A DNA stretch of 64,000 nucleotides from a virus. Below are positions 36,212-44,620 of this stretch, in pieces. The stretch spans positions 186,001 to 250,000 of IMG/VR virus record IMGVR_UViG_3300020477_000990. One strand, 5' to 3'. The notes beneath the pieces are model-generated. The model saw nothing but the letters and a program-made list of their open reading frames with translations. It had not been told where the DNA came from and made no database searches. The stretch's first letter is position 1. Each line of letters opens with the position of its first letter. The translations under genes and the position numbers were made by a program.

Positions 36212-37903
36212 ATGCCAGAGATTACACCGGAACACGCGAAGTTGCTTCATGCAAAATATAGTAAAAGCACAAATACAACTTCGCAGTTTCCTAATCCACA
36301 TTCAGATGACTATCAGAAGTATGTAAATCCAAACGAGGAAACTACTAGCTCTTCGGCTAAAGTACAAAAGACAGAAGCCAAAGAAGCTCAAGTCCAAGAA
36401 CCTGGTGCAGAGTCTAATTTTAGAACCGGTAATAATAGACGTCAGTCTGATTCATTTGATCCAAATCTTAGAGGTCCATCGAGAGCCCAAGAACAATTTA
36501 GTTTGCGACAATCGCCAACTGGTTTTATGGATGGTGTACCAAGGCAGAAATTTCAATATGTTGCAACACTTAGATTTGCAAATGATGATACGTTTGAGCA
36601 AGTATTTAAAACAGCAATTGATTCTCAAGTAGAAACAAATAGTGGACCAGATCAATATACTGGCCCAGATGCCGCTTGGTATGATCCAAACACAGAAGCA
36701 TTTAAAAATGGTTTAAAAATTATACGTCAAAATGTTATTAGAAATTTAAGAAAAGATTTAATTTGGAATATTAAAAATATAGATGGCCCAAAAGTAAATT
36801 TACAATTAGATGTTTTAAATCAATACAATAGAAAAAGAAATGTTTATAGAACTAGACAATACGATCCAATTAATGTAACATTTTATGATACAATGAATAG
36901 TACTGCATTAAATTTATGGAGATACTTGTATGAGTATTATGCAGTAGATGGAAGAAATAAAAGTAAATTATATAATAGTACTAGTGGTAAACATGGAAAA
37001 AGATCTCCGTATGGAAATACAACATTAGCAACAAGTGAACAGTTTACTGAAGAACATAATTATGGTTTGTCAAATAGCTTTACAAATGATGATTACTTAA
37101 TTAAAAGTTTAGATTTATTTTTAATTCATGGACAAAAATATACACTAATAAGATTTGTTCATCCTAAAATTACAGGAATGGATCATGATATATTTACATA
37201 TGAAGCTTCAGCACCTGTTGAGTTAAGAATGCAATTTGCATATGAAACAGTTTTATATGAAACAGTAAATCATCCATTTGAAGATGGAAAAGATATGAAT
37301 GTTGATTTAAAAGATTTATTTAGAACAGTAATGATGCCAGACACACCAACAGTTGATACTAGAGCAGGTTCAACAGGTGGTGGAGAAGGATCACTTAAAG
37401 ATGATTCATACTTAACAAAAATGACAGGAGATATGAATCTTCAAGATACATTAAAAGCAAAATCACCTGGTAGTGGAACAAATTATATGACAGCTAATCA
37501 AAGAGGTGACGCTAATATTATTAATAAAAAATCAAATGGAGTATTAACTAGTATATTAGGTGGGTCACCAATTAGTGATGCAATTAGTAAAGTTTCAGAA
37601 GAAGTTTATAATATAACAAAAGGTGCAGTTTCAAGTTTTGGTAATGCTATAGGAACTTCAGGAAATTCTTTTACTAATAGTACTGCAAGTATTGATAAAT
37701 TATATAGTGATGATATGTATGCTTCTTTTGGCGGCAAAGAAAATTATGAAGCGGCACAAAAGAAAGCATTAGAAAAAGCAAATTCAGGTGGCTGGGGTTG
37801 GCAGAAAAAAGATAAAAATAATAGAGTAGTTAAAAACAATGATGGTAATCCTACTAGACATGATAAGAAAAAAATTAATAATAATAAAGGGATTTGGACA
37901 TAA
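36212..37903 (+). CDS. tail-tube-fold virion protein
   Basis: 563 residues. A low-complexity N-terminus (1-105) with QPGAES-like linkers comes before a tube-fold-like domain (PKVNLQLDVLNQYNRKRNVY, then YDPINVTFYDTMNSTALNLW and YEYYAVDG). That strand/loop pattern parallels gp19 and gp48/gp54. The C-terminal 170 residues are Gly/Ser/Asn/Lys-rich. It follows gp19 under a GGGAGAGATTA ribosome site. It could be a tube cap (gp48-like) or tail completion protein; not resolvable here. Confidence 0.65.
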   Translation: MPEITPEHAKLLHAKYSKSTNTTSQFPNPHSDDYQKYVNPNEETTSSSAKVQKTEAKEAQVQEPGAESNFRTGNNRRQSDSFDPNLRGPSRAQEQFSLRQSPTGFMDGVPRQKFQYVATLRFANDDTFEQVFKTAIDSQVETNSGPDQYTGPDAAWYDPNTEAFKNGLKIIRQNVIRNLRKDLIWNIKNIDGPKVNLQLDVLNQYNRKRNVYRTRQYDPINVTFYDTMNSTALNLWRYLYEYYAVDGRNKSKLYNSTSGKHGKRSPYGNTTLATSEQFTEEHNYGLSNSFTNDDYLIKSLDLFLIHGQKYTLIRFVHPKITGMDHDIFTYEASAPVELRMQFAYETVLYETVNHPFEDGKDMNVDLKDLFRTVMMPDTPTVDTRAGSTGGGEGSLKDDSYLTKMTGDMNLQDTLKAKSPGSGTNYMTANQRGDANIINKKSNGVLTSILGGSPISDAISKVSEEVYNITKGAVSSFGNAIGTSGNSFTNSTASIDKLYSDDMYASFGGKENYEAAQKKALEKANSGGWGWQKKDKNNRVVKNNDGNPTRHDKKKINNNKGIWT

Positions 37904-38343
37904 TGGCACAAGATAGTACAAGTATAGTTAGTAAAGTAGGAGCAGAGTCTAAAGTTACTACATTATTTGGTAATATTGTTAATTCATTAAGTAATAGTGC
38001 TGGCGGTATTCCTGCAGGAGATGTTACAACAAGAATATTAAATCAATATGGTGGCGAGTTAAGACAAATAAGCCCTGCAAAATATGATTACATATATGGT
38101 ATATTTCAAAAAGAAACTGAATCTGAACAATTAGCAAAAGCATATACTTTATTAACAATAGATTCTGTTAAAACTTTAGGTATTACTGTTGATGAATTAT
38201 TTAAGAGTATAGAAAATCCAATTGAGTTTACTAATTTAGGATTAACATTATTAAATCATTATAGACCATTAACAAGCCAAGTAGGTAAAACAGTAACAGT
38301 TTCACAATCTCCTGATCATGTATCAAGAATGATATCATACTAA
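37903..38343 (+). CDS. small tail-region protein, unknown
   Basis: 146 residues from ATG 37903, which overlaps the previous stop as TAATG; the in-frame ATG at 37894 lies inside the previous gene and is less likely. Helical, with no known motif. Its place between a tube-fold protein and the radical SAM gene suggests a tail or assembly role. Confidence 0.65.
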   Translation: MAQDSTSIVSKVGAESKVTTLFGNIVNSLSNSAGGIPAGDVTTRILNQYGGELRQISPAKYDYIYGIFQKETESEQLAKAYTLLTIDSVKTLGITVDELFKSIENPIEFTNLGLTLLNHYRPLTSQVGKTVTVSQSPDHVSRMISY

Positions 38344-38350
38344 CATCTCA

Positions 38351-38357
38351 ATAAATA
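38351..38357 (+). promoter_or_regulatory. late promoter box, 5 nt before radical SAM ATG
   Basis: ATAAATA then CTAAT then ATG at 38363. By T4 geometry +1 is the A of the ATG. Confidence 0.65.
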
Positions 38358-38362
38358 CTAAT

Positions 38363-39616
38363 ATGACAACAAATGTAAACTGGCAGATTAATAATTCTGT
38401 GCATATTCATCCTGACAAATTAGTAAAAATTCAGTTTGAGCCAACGAGTTATTGTAATTTAAGATGTCCAGGATGTTCAAGAACTGATGAGTATACAGGG
38501 TTAGCAAAAAAAGATGTAATAAAATATCAACAACATATTCCAATGTCATTAATTAAGCCTATATTTTCTAATTTACCAAATTTAAAAGAAGTTAAAATGG
38601 ATGGTGATATAGGAGATGCAATGATGCATCCACATCTAGATAAAATTTGTGAAATGCTTATAGAAATGTATCCTAACATTTATATTCAAATTAATACTAA
38701 TGGAACTCCTGGGAAAGATAGTGTTTTTACAAAATTGTTAAGAATGAAAAATGTTATGTTTGTTTTAGGAATAGATGGATTAGAAGATACAAACCATTTA
38801 CATCGTGTAGGAGCAAACTGGAAAATAATTAAAAGGCGTCTTAAGTTAATTAAAAACATTGCTCCAGATCGTCATAAATGGAGATGGCTTGATTTTAAAC
38901 ATACTAGGCATCAGTTAGATGAAGCATTAGAGGTAGCAAAGTATTATCGAATAAGAAATCTTGAAGTTGGTGTACCTTATTCAGGGTCTGATGGAATGAT
39001 GCAAGAAGTTATAAAAGAAAGACAAGAAGGTATAAGAGACAGTAAAGGTCGAAAAGAAAAGAAAGAAGAAAAATTTACACCAGAACCTTATGAATTACCC
39101 AACATACACCAACACATAATAGAAGAAAAATTATTAAAAAAAGATGAATTGTTTAGTTGTCCATGGCAGGGTGCAAAGTTAATACAAGTTATGAGTACTG
39201 GTCAAATCTGGCCTTGCTGTTGGTCATCACAAATGCAAATAAGTACAATGAAATTTACAGCTGATGAAATAGTTAGTGAATATTATTTAGAAGATAATAT
39301 GAGGTATTTGCAGGTAGCTATGACTGATTGGTATAGTAAAATAAGTACTAATTGGGTAAAAGAAATAACAGTTACACCTAGTTATACTTTACGTGATGTA
39401 TTATTAGGAAAGTCATACAGAAAATTAGCAATGCTTTTAAAACCACAAAAAGAAAAGTATAATTTAAGTTATTGTAATATAACGTGTGGGAAATTTACCG
39501 AAGTGGAGAGGAATTCATCTAAAGGAGATAATTTATCTTCTGGGGTTGGTATAGCTCTTAAAAAGCAAATTTTAATTGACCCTTCAGGTCCAATTAATAT
39601 ACATAAAGGTTCGTAA
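38363..39616 (+). CDS. radical SAM protein with SPASM-like C-terminus
   Basis: 417 residues. The cluster motif CNLRCPGC is at 31-38 (C31, C35, C38) and binds the SAM-cleaving 4Fe-4S cluster. Downstream cysteines C266, C285, C286 and the C-terminal YCNITCGKF pair look like a SPASM/auxiliary cluster domain as in peptide-modifying enzymes. Substrate unknown; a ribosomal or virion peptide is possible but is inference. It sits among tail and head completion genes under a late box, so it acts late in infection. Confidence 0.85.
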   Translation: MTTNVNWQINNSVHIHPDKLVKIQFEPTSYCNLRCPGCSRTDEYTGLAKKDVIKYQQHIPMSLIKPIFSNLPNLKEVKMDGDIGDAMMHPHLDKICEMLIEMYPNIYIQINTNGTPGKDSVFTKLLRMKNVMFVLGIDGLEDTNHLHRVGANWKIIKRRLKLIKNIAPDRHKWRWLDFKHTRHQLDEALEVAKYYRIRNLEVGVPYSGSDGMMQEVIKERQEGIRDSKGRKEKKEEKFTPEPYELPNIHQHIIEEKLLKKDELFSCPWQGAKLIQVMSTGQIWPCCWSSQMQISTMKFTADEIVSEYYLEDNMRYLQVAMTDWYSKISTNWVKEITVTPSYTLRDVLLGKSYRKLAMLLKPQKEKYNLSYCNITCGKFTEVERNSSKGDNLSSGVGIALKKQILIDPSGPINIHKGS

Positions 39617-39691
39617 ATAGTGTATATATTGGTGTCTGTGTCCTATTTTAAGGTAGGCTACAATAAGGTTTAGAGGTTAAATAGTAGTGTT

Positions 39692-40129
39692 ATGCCAAAG
39701 TTTCAATCAGGTAATTATACGTTAAAAAATCCAACAAAATATGTTGGCCAAACAGTTCCAAGATATCGTTCTGGGTGGGAATTTTCTTTTATGAAGTTTT
39801 GTGATGAACATCCTAATATAATTGCTTGGTCCAGTGAGCCAATTAAAATACCATATCGTAATCCTTTTACTGGAAAATGGACGGTATATGTTCCAGACTT
39901 TTTAGTAACATATCTTAATAGAAGAGGTAGACGTTTTAGTGAACTAATAGAAGTTAAACCACGTGCAGAAACAATTTTTGAAGCGGCTAAAAATGCAAAA
40001 CATCGTGCCACTATTGTTCTTAATAGAGCTAAATGGAAAGCGGCAGGTGAATGGTCTAAAAGAAAAGGAATACGTTTTCGTATTTTAAATGAAGATTCTA
40101 TATATAAAATGAAGCCAAAAGGTAGATAA
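39692..40129 (+). CDS. 4: head completion nuclease gp4
   Basis: 145 residues (T4 150). Opening SGNYTLKNPTKYVGQ, then YRSGWEFSFMKFCDEHPNI, IPYRNPFTGKWTVYVPDFLV and LIEVKPRAE. VPDF with EVK is a PD-(D/E)xK nuclease core, consistent with gp4 trimming DNA during head completion. A weak TTAAATA lies upstream in the 75-nt gap. Confidence 0.9.
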   Translation: MPKFQSGNYTLKNPTKYVGQTVPRYRSGWEFSFMKFCDEHPNIIAWSSEPIKIPYRNPFTGKWTVYVPDFLVTYLNRRGRRFSELIEVKPRAETIFEAAKNAKHRATIVLNRAKWKAAGEWSKRKGIRFRILNEDSIYKMKPKGR

Positions 40130-40132
40130 ATA
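40126..40132 (+). promoter_or_regulatory. late promoter box of gp16
   Basis: GATAAATAAT overlapping the gp4 stop, 27 nt before the gp16 ATG. Confidence 0.6.
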
Positions 40133-40159
40133 ATATACGTAGTTAATAGGTATTATAAT

Positions 40160-40777
40160 ATGACAAAAAAATTAGAAGAAGAATTCGATTTACCACCAAT
40201 GGAAGAGGTAATTAGAAAAGCCAAGGAGAAAGCTGATGAGGAAACTATCGAAAAAACAGAAAATTCGAAAGATCAAAATGGACAAGAAGAAGTTCAGCAG
40301 GAAGTTAGTGAGCAAAGCGAAGAAAAAAGCGGAGAGAGTAGCGAAGGCAATTCACAGTCAATTATAAGAGCACTCTCAACAGCAGAAAAAATTGATAGAG
40401 CATTACCACAAGTAACAGGATTAGATTCAGAAGATATTGATATGGACACTTACTCAAATGAAGCAATGAAATCATATAAAGATTTAATGGATTTAGGAAT
40501 GAATGTAGAAGTACGACATTCAGGTAAGCTATTTGAAGTAGCTTCAGCTATGCTTAAAAATGCTGTAGAAGCCAAAAACGCCAAATTAGAGAAAAAATTG
40601 CGTATGGTAGAATTACAATTAAAGAAGCAACGTATAGATCAAATGTCAGGAAATGACACAAATTCTGCAGATATTGTAGAAGGTGAAGGCTATATTGTTG
40701 GTGAAAGAAACCAATTATTAAAGCAAATTATAGACAAAGTACAAGATAATAGCAATAAAGACAAAAAGGATAAATAA
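40160..40777 (+). CDS. 16: terminase small subunit gp16
   Basis: 205 residues (T4 164). The conserved core RALSTAEKIDRALPQVTGLD, then SYKDLMDLGMNVEVRHSGKL and KNAVEAKNAKLEKKLRMVEL is the marine gp16 pattern. The N-terminal 70 residues are acidic and disordered. It regulates the gp17 packaging motor. Four small genes separate it from gp17, whereas in T4 the two are adjacent. Confidence 0.8.
   Translation: MTKKLEEEFDLPPMEEVIRKAKEKADEETIEKTENSKDQNGQEEVQQEVSEQSEEKSGESSEGNSQSIIRALSTAEKIDRALPQVTGLDSEDIDMDTYSNEAMKSYKDLMDLGMNVEVRHSGKLFEVASAMLKNAVEAKNAKLEKKLRMVELQLKKQRIDQMSGNDTNSADIVEGEGYIVGERNQLLKQIIDKVQDNSNKDKKDK
40770..40776 (+). promoter_or_regulatory. late promoter box of internal-protein candidate
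   Basis: GATAAATAAA overlapping the gp16 end; an AGGATATT ribosome site lies before the ATG at 40795. Confidence 0.6.
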
Positions 40778-40794
40778 AAATATAGGATATTATT

Positions 40795-41406
40795 ATGAAA
40801 ACATTTAAAGACTATCTTGCAGAAGCAGTAAAAGAGTACACGTTTAAAGTTAAAATTGCTGGTATTCTTGAAGATGAACATTTAAGCTCAATGGAAAGAG
40901 CTTTATCACGTTATAACGTAGTTAAAATGTCATCACCTAAAAAAACTATTATGCAAGAACATCCACTGGATTTTCCAACAGATGTTACAAACACAGAAGT
41001 AACAATGTTTGAAGTAACAACTTCACTTCCGGTATCATATGATACTGTAGCAAGACAAATTTCTGATCATACAGGAATACCATTTCAATCAGTTGTAGTA
41101 ACACACGAAGGTATGCCTTTAGAGCAAGAGCAAGTTAAAGAAATTGAAAAAGCAAAAGCTAAACCAGAAGATTATAAACCAGTTATGGGTCAAGCATACG
41201 ATAAAAAAGAAGAAGCTAATACTAAAAATGTAGTACATGATGAAAAATCTAAAGTAAGTTTTTTAGCTAAATTAGAAAAAGCTAAAAAAGAACGTGCAAA
41301 CGTTGAAGTAGTTACAGGCTTATCAGAAAGTAAAGAACCAGAAACATTAAGTCCGTCAACTACAATTACTACACCAACAAGTTATTTTGCAAAGGGGAAA
41401 AAATAA
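40795..41406 (+). CDS. head internal protein candidate with capsid-targeting leader
   Basis: 203 residues. The first 11 residues MKTFKDYLAEA closely resemble the capsid-targeting sequence of T4 internal proteins IPII/IPIII (MKTYQEFIAEA), with the gp21 cut expected after LAE (E10). The rest has a small alpha/beta domain (20-110) and a Lys-rich linker. If correct it is packaged in the head and injected with DNA. Its function in the host is unknown. Confidence 0.75.
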   Translation: MKTFKDYLAEAVKEYTFKVKIAGILEDEHLSSMERALSRYNVVKMSSPKKTIMQEHPLDFPTDVTNTEVTMFEVTTSLPVSYDTVARQISDHTGIPFQSVVVTHEGMPLEQEQVKEIEKAKAKPEDYKPVMGQAYDKKEEANTKNVVHDEKSKVSFLAKLEKAKKERANVEVVTGLSESKEPETLSPSTTITTPTSYFAKGKK

Positions 41407-41726
41407 TGTCAGATAAAATTAACGAAGATTTTGGTTTATCAAGATTATTATCATTAGCTGGTCTAAAACCAACTATTGTTGTTCTTCCAACTAAAGCAGT
41501 TGAACCAACAGATGAAGAGGTTGAAGACGAAGTTGAAACTGATGCTGAAATGAAATATTCAGATGCTAAAGTTGTAGACCCTAATGCATTTGTTCCATCT
41601 AAAAAAACTACTAGAAAACTTAAATGGGTACCTTCTAAACAAGGTGACAATCCATTAGATGAAAAAGTAATCGACGAAAAAGCTACACAACTTCAAGACG
41701 AGTACGCAAAATTTAAAGCGGAGTAA
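41406..41726 (+). CDS. acidic small virion-type protein
   Basis: 106 residues, not recognised. An N-terminal helix GLSRLLSLAGLKP is followed by an acidic stretch (EEVEDEVETDAEM) and a basic patch. It overlaps the previous stop as TAATG, so it is coupled to the internal-protein candidate. The LSLAGL motif resembles the gp22 C-terminus. Confidence 0.65.
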   Translation: MSDKINEDFGLSRLLSLAGLKPTIVVLPTKAVEPTDEEVEDEVETDAEMKYSDAKVVDPNAFVPSKKTTRKLKWVPSKQGDNPLDEKVIDEKATQLQDEYAKFKAE

Positions 41727-41731
41727 CTATC

Positions 41732-42100
41732 ATGGCTACTTTAGGAGCCACGATATTTCTTTTTTTACTTCTTAAGCATTGTGTAATTGATTTATACTTA
41801 CAAAGTTTAATTCATTTTAAAACTAGAAAATCTGATTATCTTTCTTTACCGGCACAGTTCCATTATTTTGAACATGGTGTTGGTACTTTTATTGTATTAA
41901 CATTTTTTATTCCATGGCCAATGGCACTATTTTTTGGAATGGTGGATCATTTATCCCATTGGCATATTGATTATTCTAAATCAGTAGCACAAAAACATTT
42001 TGGTATTGTTGCACCAGATAAAGGATATTGGTTCTTGTCGTCAATTGACCAAGCACTACATTATTTTACATATTATCTAATTGTATTATTAATTACGTAA
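41732..42100 (+). CDS. DUF3307-type inner-membrane protein
   Basis: 122 residues with three to four hydrophobic segments (near 1-20, 48-75 and 105-122). Conserved polar residues lie inside or beside them: LKHCVIDLYLQ, HYFEHGVGT, MVDHLSHWHIDYSK and SSIDQALHYFTYY. This His/Asp pattern is that of the DUF3307 family, of unknown function. Predicted host inner-membrane protein. It could alter the membrane during infection or lysis; that is inference. Confidence 0.7.
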   Translation: MATLGATIFLFLLLKHCVIDLYLQSLIHFKTRKSDYLSLPAQFHYFEHGVGTFIVLTFFIPWPMALFFGMVDHLSHWHIDYSKSVAQKHFGIVAPDKGYWFLSSIDQALHYFTYYLIVLLIT

Positions 42101-42117
42101 TAATATTAAATAATTGT

Positions 42118-42366
42118 ATGCTTATTCGTGATCTAAGAATAACAACTATTAAAGTTTATTATTGGATGCCAGATTATATAAACATCCTACAATTATTCAT
42201 GTGGCAATTTGATGACTTGCCACCACGTTTTCCAAAAGCACATAAGTTTTTAAATCATTGGCATAAAAATATAGATGCAATTATTAAAGACATTTATTTA
42301 GGCCATTCCGGAAAATATAGACAAGTAGAATTTAATCCTATTGATGATATTTTTAATCTTCATTAA
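42118..42366 (+). CDS. small phage protein of unknown function
   Basis: 82 residues, aromatic-rich (TTIKVYYWMPDYINILQ, then HKFLNHWHKNIDAIIKDI). I recall similar short proteins in marine T4-like phages, without a known role. It lies between the membrane protein and gp17. Confidence 0.65.
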   Translation: MLIRDLRITTIKVYYWMPDYINILQLFMWQFDDLPPRFPKAHKFLNHWHKNIDAIIKDIYLGHSGKYRQVEFNPIDDIFNLH

Positions 42367-42383
42367 GTACGCATATAATTCTG

Positions 42384-42390
42384 ATAAATA
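42384..42390 (+). promoter_or_regulatory. late promoter box, 5 nt before gp17 ATG
   Basis: GATAAATA then TAATT then ATG at 42396. No ribosome site is seen; +1 should be the start codon. Confidence 0.7.
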
Positions 42391-42395
42391 TAATT

Positions 42396-43991
42396 ATGTC
42401 AAGAAGTAAAGTATTAGAAGGCAATTTAATTAAAAAAGCATACGCCAAAACAAAGTATACAGCAAAGCAAATAAGAGAATTAAAAAGTTGTGCTGATTCT
42501 GAAAACGGTTATATGTATTGGATGAAAAAGTATATGTGGATACAACATCCAACAAAAGGTCGTATGAAATTTAAACCATATAAGTTTCAAGAAGAATTAT
42601 TAGAAGCATACAATGGTTATAGATTTAGTATTGCCATGTGTGCAAGGCAAACAGGTAAAACAACCTGTGCGGCCGGATATTTATTATGGTATGCAATGTT
42701 TCATCCTGATACTTTAATTTTAATTGCGGCACACAAATATCAAGGTGCCCAAGATATTATGCAACGTGTTAGATTTGCATATGAAGAATGTCCGGATTAT
42801 ATTAGATGTGGGGTTACAAGTTATAATAAAGGATCAATGGATTTTGATAATGGATCAAGAATTATAGCACAAACAACTACAGAAACAACAGGACGTGGTA
42901 TGTCTATTTCAATGATATACATGGATGAGTTTGCGTTTGTTGAACCACAAAATAAAGCAAGAGAATTTTGGACTTCTTTATCTCCAACTTTGTCAACAGG
43001 TGGTAAATGTGTAATTACATCTACACCAAATAATGATGATGATTTGTTTGCTCAACTTTGGCGTGGTGCAAATAAATTGCAAGATGAATATGGTAATCCT
43101 GCTGAAGTAGGGCTTAATGGTTTTAAGCCAACATTTGTTCATTGGAGCCAACATCCTGAACGTGATGAAGATTGGGCTAAAGAAGAAAGACAACGTATTG
43201 GTGAAGAAAGATTTAGACGTGAGCATGAATGTGAGTTTATTGCATTTGATGAAACATTAATTGATGGATTAAAATTAATTACATTACAAGGAACGCAACC
43301 ACAAGTTAAACATGGACAAGTTCGTTGGTATGATAAAGTTAAAAAAGGTAGTAGTTATGTTATTGGACTAGATCCTTGTTTAGGAACGGGCGGTGATTAT
43401 GCCGCAATACAAGTTTTTAGTTTACCAGATTTTAAACAAGTTGCAGAATGGCAACACAATAAAACACCAATACAAGGACAAGTAAGAATAATGCATAGTA
43501 TATTAAAAGAAATAGATGCAAAATTACGTGAGCTAGGTACACCACAACCTGAAATATATTGGACAGTAGAAAATAATACATTAGGTGAAGCGGCAATTGT
43601 TACTATTGATGAAATGGGAGAAGATAAATTTCCAGGATACTTTTTACACGAACCACGTAAAGGTGGACAGCAAAGAAGAGTACGTAAAGGATATAATACT
43701 ACTCATAAATCAAAAGTTACTGCTTGTTCAAAACTTAAAGCATGGATAGAAACAGATAAAATTACAGTATATTCAAAACCATTAATACGAGAATTAAAAG
43801 TTTATGTTGCTAGAGGAAATAGTTTTCAAGCCAAGTCTGGTGAAAATGATGATTTAGTAGCCGCATTATTATTAGTAATTCGAATGACAGACTTTTTAAC
43901 AAAGTATGATGCTACAATGGAAGAGTCTTTAGGAGCCACACTTGAAGACGATGATGAATATAGAGATCCACCTCCAATAATGATTGGATAG
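42396..43991 (+). CDS. 17: terminase large subunit gp17
   Basis: 531 residues (T4 610). Packaging ATPase and nuclease. Walker A ARQTGKTT (83-90), Walker B with catalytic Glu IYMDEF (174-179), coupling motif TSTPNN. The RNase H-like nuclease has Asp in GLDPCLGTGGDY (326 and 334), Glu in TVENNTLGEA and Asp in GENDDLVAAL. Predicted leaderless late mRNA. The stop overlaps the next start. Confidence 0.97.
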   Translation: MSRSKVLEGNLIKKAYAKTKYTAKQIRELKSCADSENGYMYWMKKYMWIQHPTKGRMKFKPYKFQEELLEAYNGYRFSIAMCARQTGKTTCAAGYLLWYAMFHPDTLILIAAHKYQGAQDIMQRVRFAYEECPDYIRCGVTSYNKGSMDFDNGSRIIAQTTTETTGRGMSISMIYMDEFAFVEPQNKAREFWTSLSPTLSTGGKCVITSTPNNDDDLFAQLWRGANKLQDEYGNPAEVGLNGFKPTFVHWSQHPERDEDWAKEERQRIGEERFRREHECEFIAFDETLIDGLKLITLQGTQPQVKHGQVRWYDKVKKGSSYVIGLDPCLGTGGDYAAIQVFSLPDFKQVAEWQHNKTPIQGQVRIMHSILKEIDAKLRELGTPQPEIYWTVENNTLGEAAIVTIDEMGEDKFPGYFLHEPRKGGQQRRVRKGYNTTHKSKVTACSKLKAWIETDKITVYSKPLIRELKVYVARGNSFQAKSGENDDLVAALLLVIRMTDFLTKYDATMEESLGATLEDDDEYRDPPPIMIG

Positions 43992-44602
43992 TGATGTTTA
44001 ATTTAGATACAATAAAAAATACAAAAATAGATACGTATCCATGGGAGCATATTATAATTAAAAATTATATTAATAGTGATATAGCAATTAATCTTAGTAA
44101 AGAATTACAAGAAATATATAATTGGAAGTATGATACACATCCAGATATGAAAGGATGTGTGCAAGTTGCAGTTAATACAGAAAATTTTGAACATTTTAAT
44201 AGTAAAAATTTTTGTGAAGTTATAGTAGAAAAATTTGGTCATAAATTACCAAATAATTATCTATCAACACAAACTAATACTTGGCATACACAAGGAGCAA
44301 CTTTACCAGCTCATACAGATATGCATTGTCTTCCAAATACTAATGAAAAAATGAATACTAATTATACAAATTGTTTAACTTGGCAATTATATCTTCCAGA
44401 TACGGATAAATTTCCAAATAGTGGAGTTTGGTTGCATGGCGATTGGAATGATAGTGAAAATTCAAGGCAAAAAATAAAGCAAATTCCATGCTATCCAGGA
44501 ACATTTTTTGCATATATTAATACTAAAAAAAGCTACCATTCTGTACCAGAACAAATTGACAATTTTAATAGGGTAAGTCATATGGGTAGGATATATTGGT
44601 AG
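43991..44602 (+). CDS. 2-oxoglutarate/Fe(II) oxygenase-like protein
   Basis: 203 residues. The iron triad fits H108-x-D110 (AHTDMH) and H183 (YHSVPEQ), with R194 or R200 for 2-oxoglutarate. The double-stranded beta-helix order is right (TWQLYLPD, then PGTFFAYI). Marine T4-like phages often carry such oxygenases; substrates are mostly unknown. Start is GTG 43991 or ATG 43994, both overlapping or touching the gp17 stop, so it is translated with gp17. Confidence 0.7.
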   Translation: MMFNLDTIKNTKIDTYPWEHIIIKNYINSDIAINLSKELQEIYNWKYDTHPDMKGCVQVAVNTENFEHFNSKNFCEVIVEKFGHKLPNNYLSTQTNTWHTQGATLPAHTDMHCLPNTNEKMNTNYTNCLTWQLYLPDTDKFPNSGVWLHGDWNDSENSRQKIKQIPCYPGTFFAYINTKKSYHSVPEQIDNFNRVSHMGRIYW

Positions 44603-44608
44603 TAAAGG

Positions 44609-44615
44609 ATAAATA
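44609..44615 (+). promoter_or_regulatory. late promoter box, 5 nt before the 728-residue gene
   Basis: GATAAATA then TTAGT then ATG at 44621. AAAGG at 44604-44608 could serve readthrough mRNA. Confidence 0.6.
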
Positions 44616-44620
44616 TTAGT

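Noticed and set aside
44555-44585. TTGACA within the oxygenase gene
   Set aside because: Lies in coding sequence with no convincing -10; the late box at 44609 explains the next gene.
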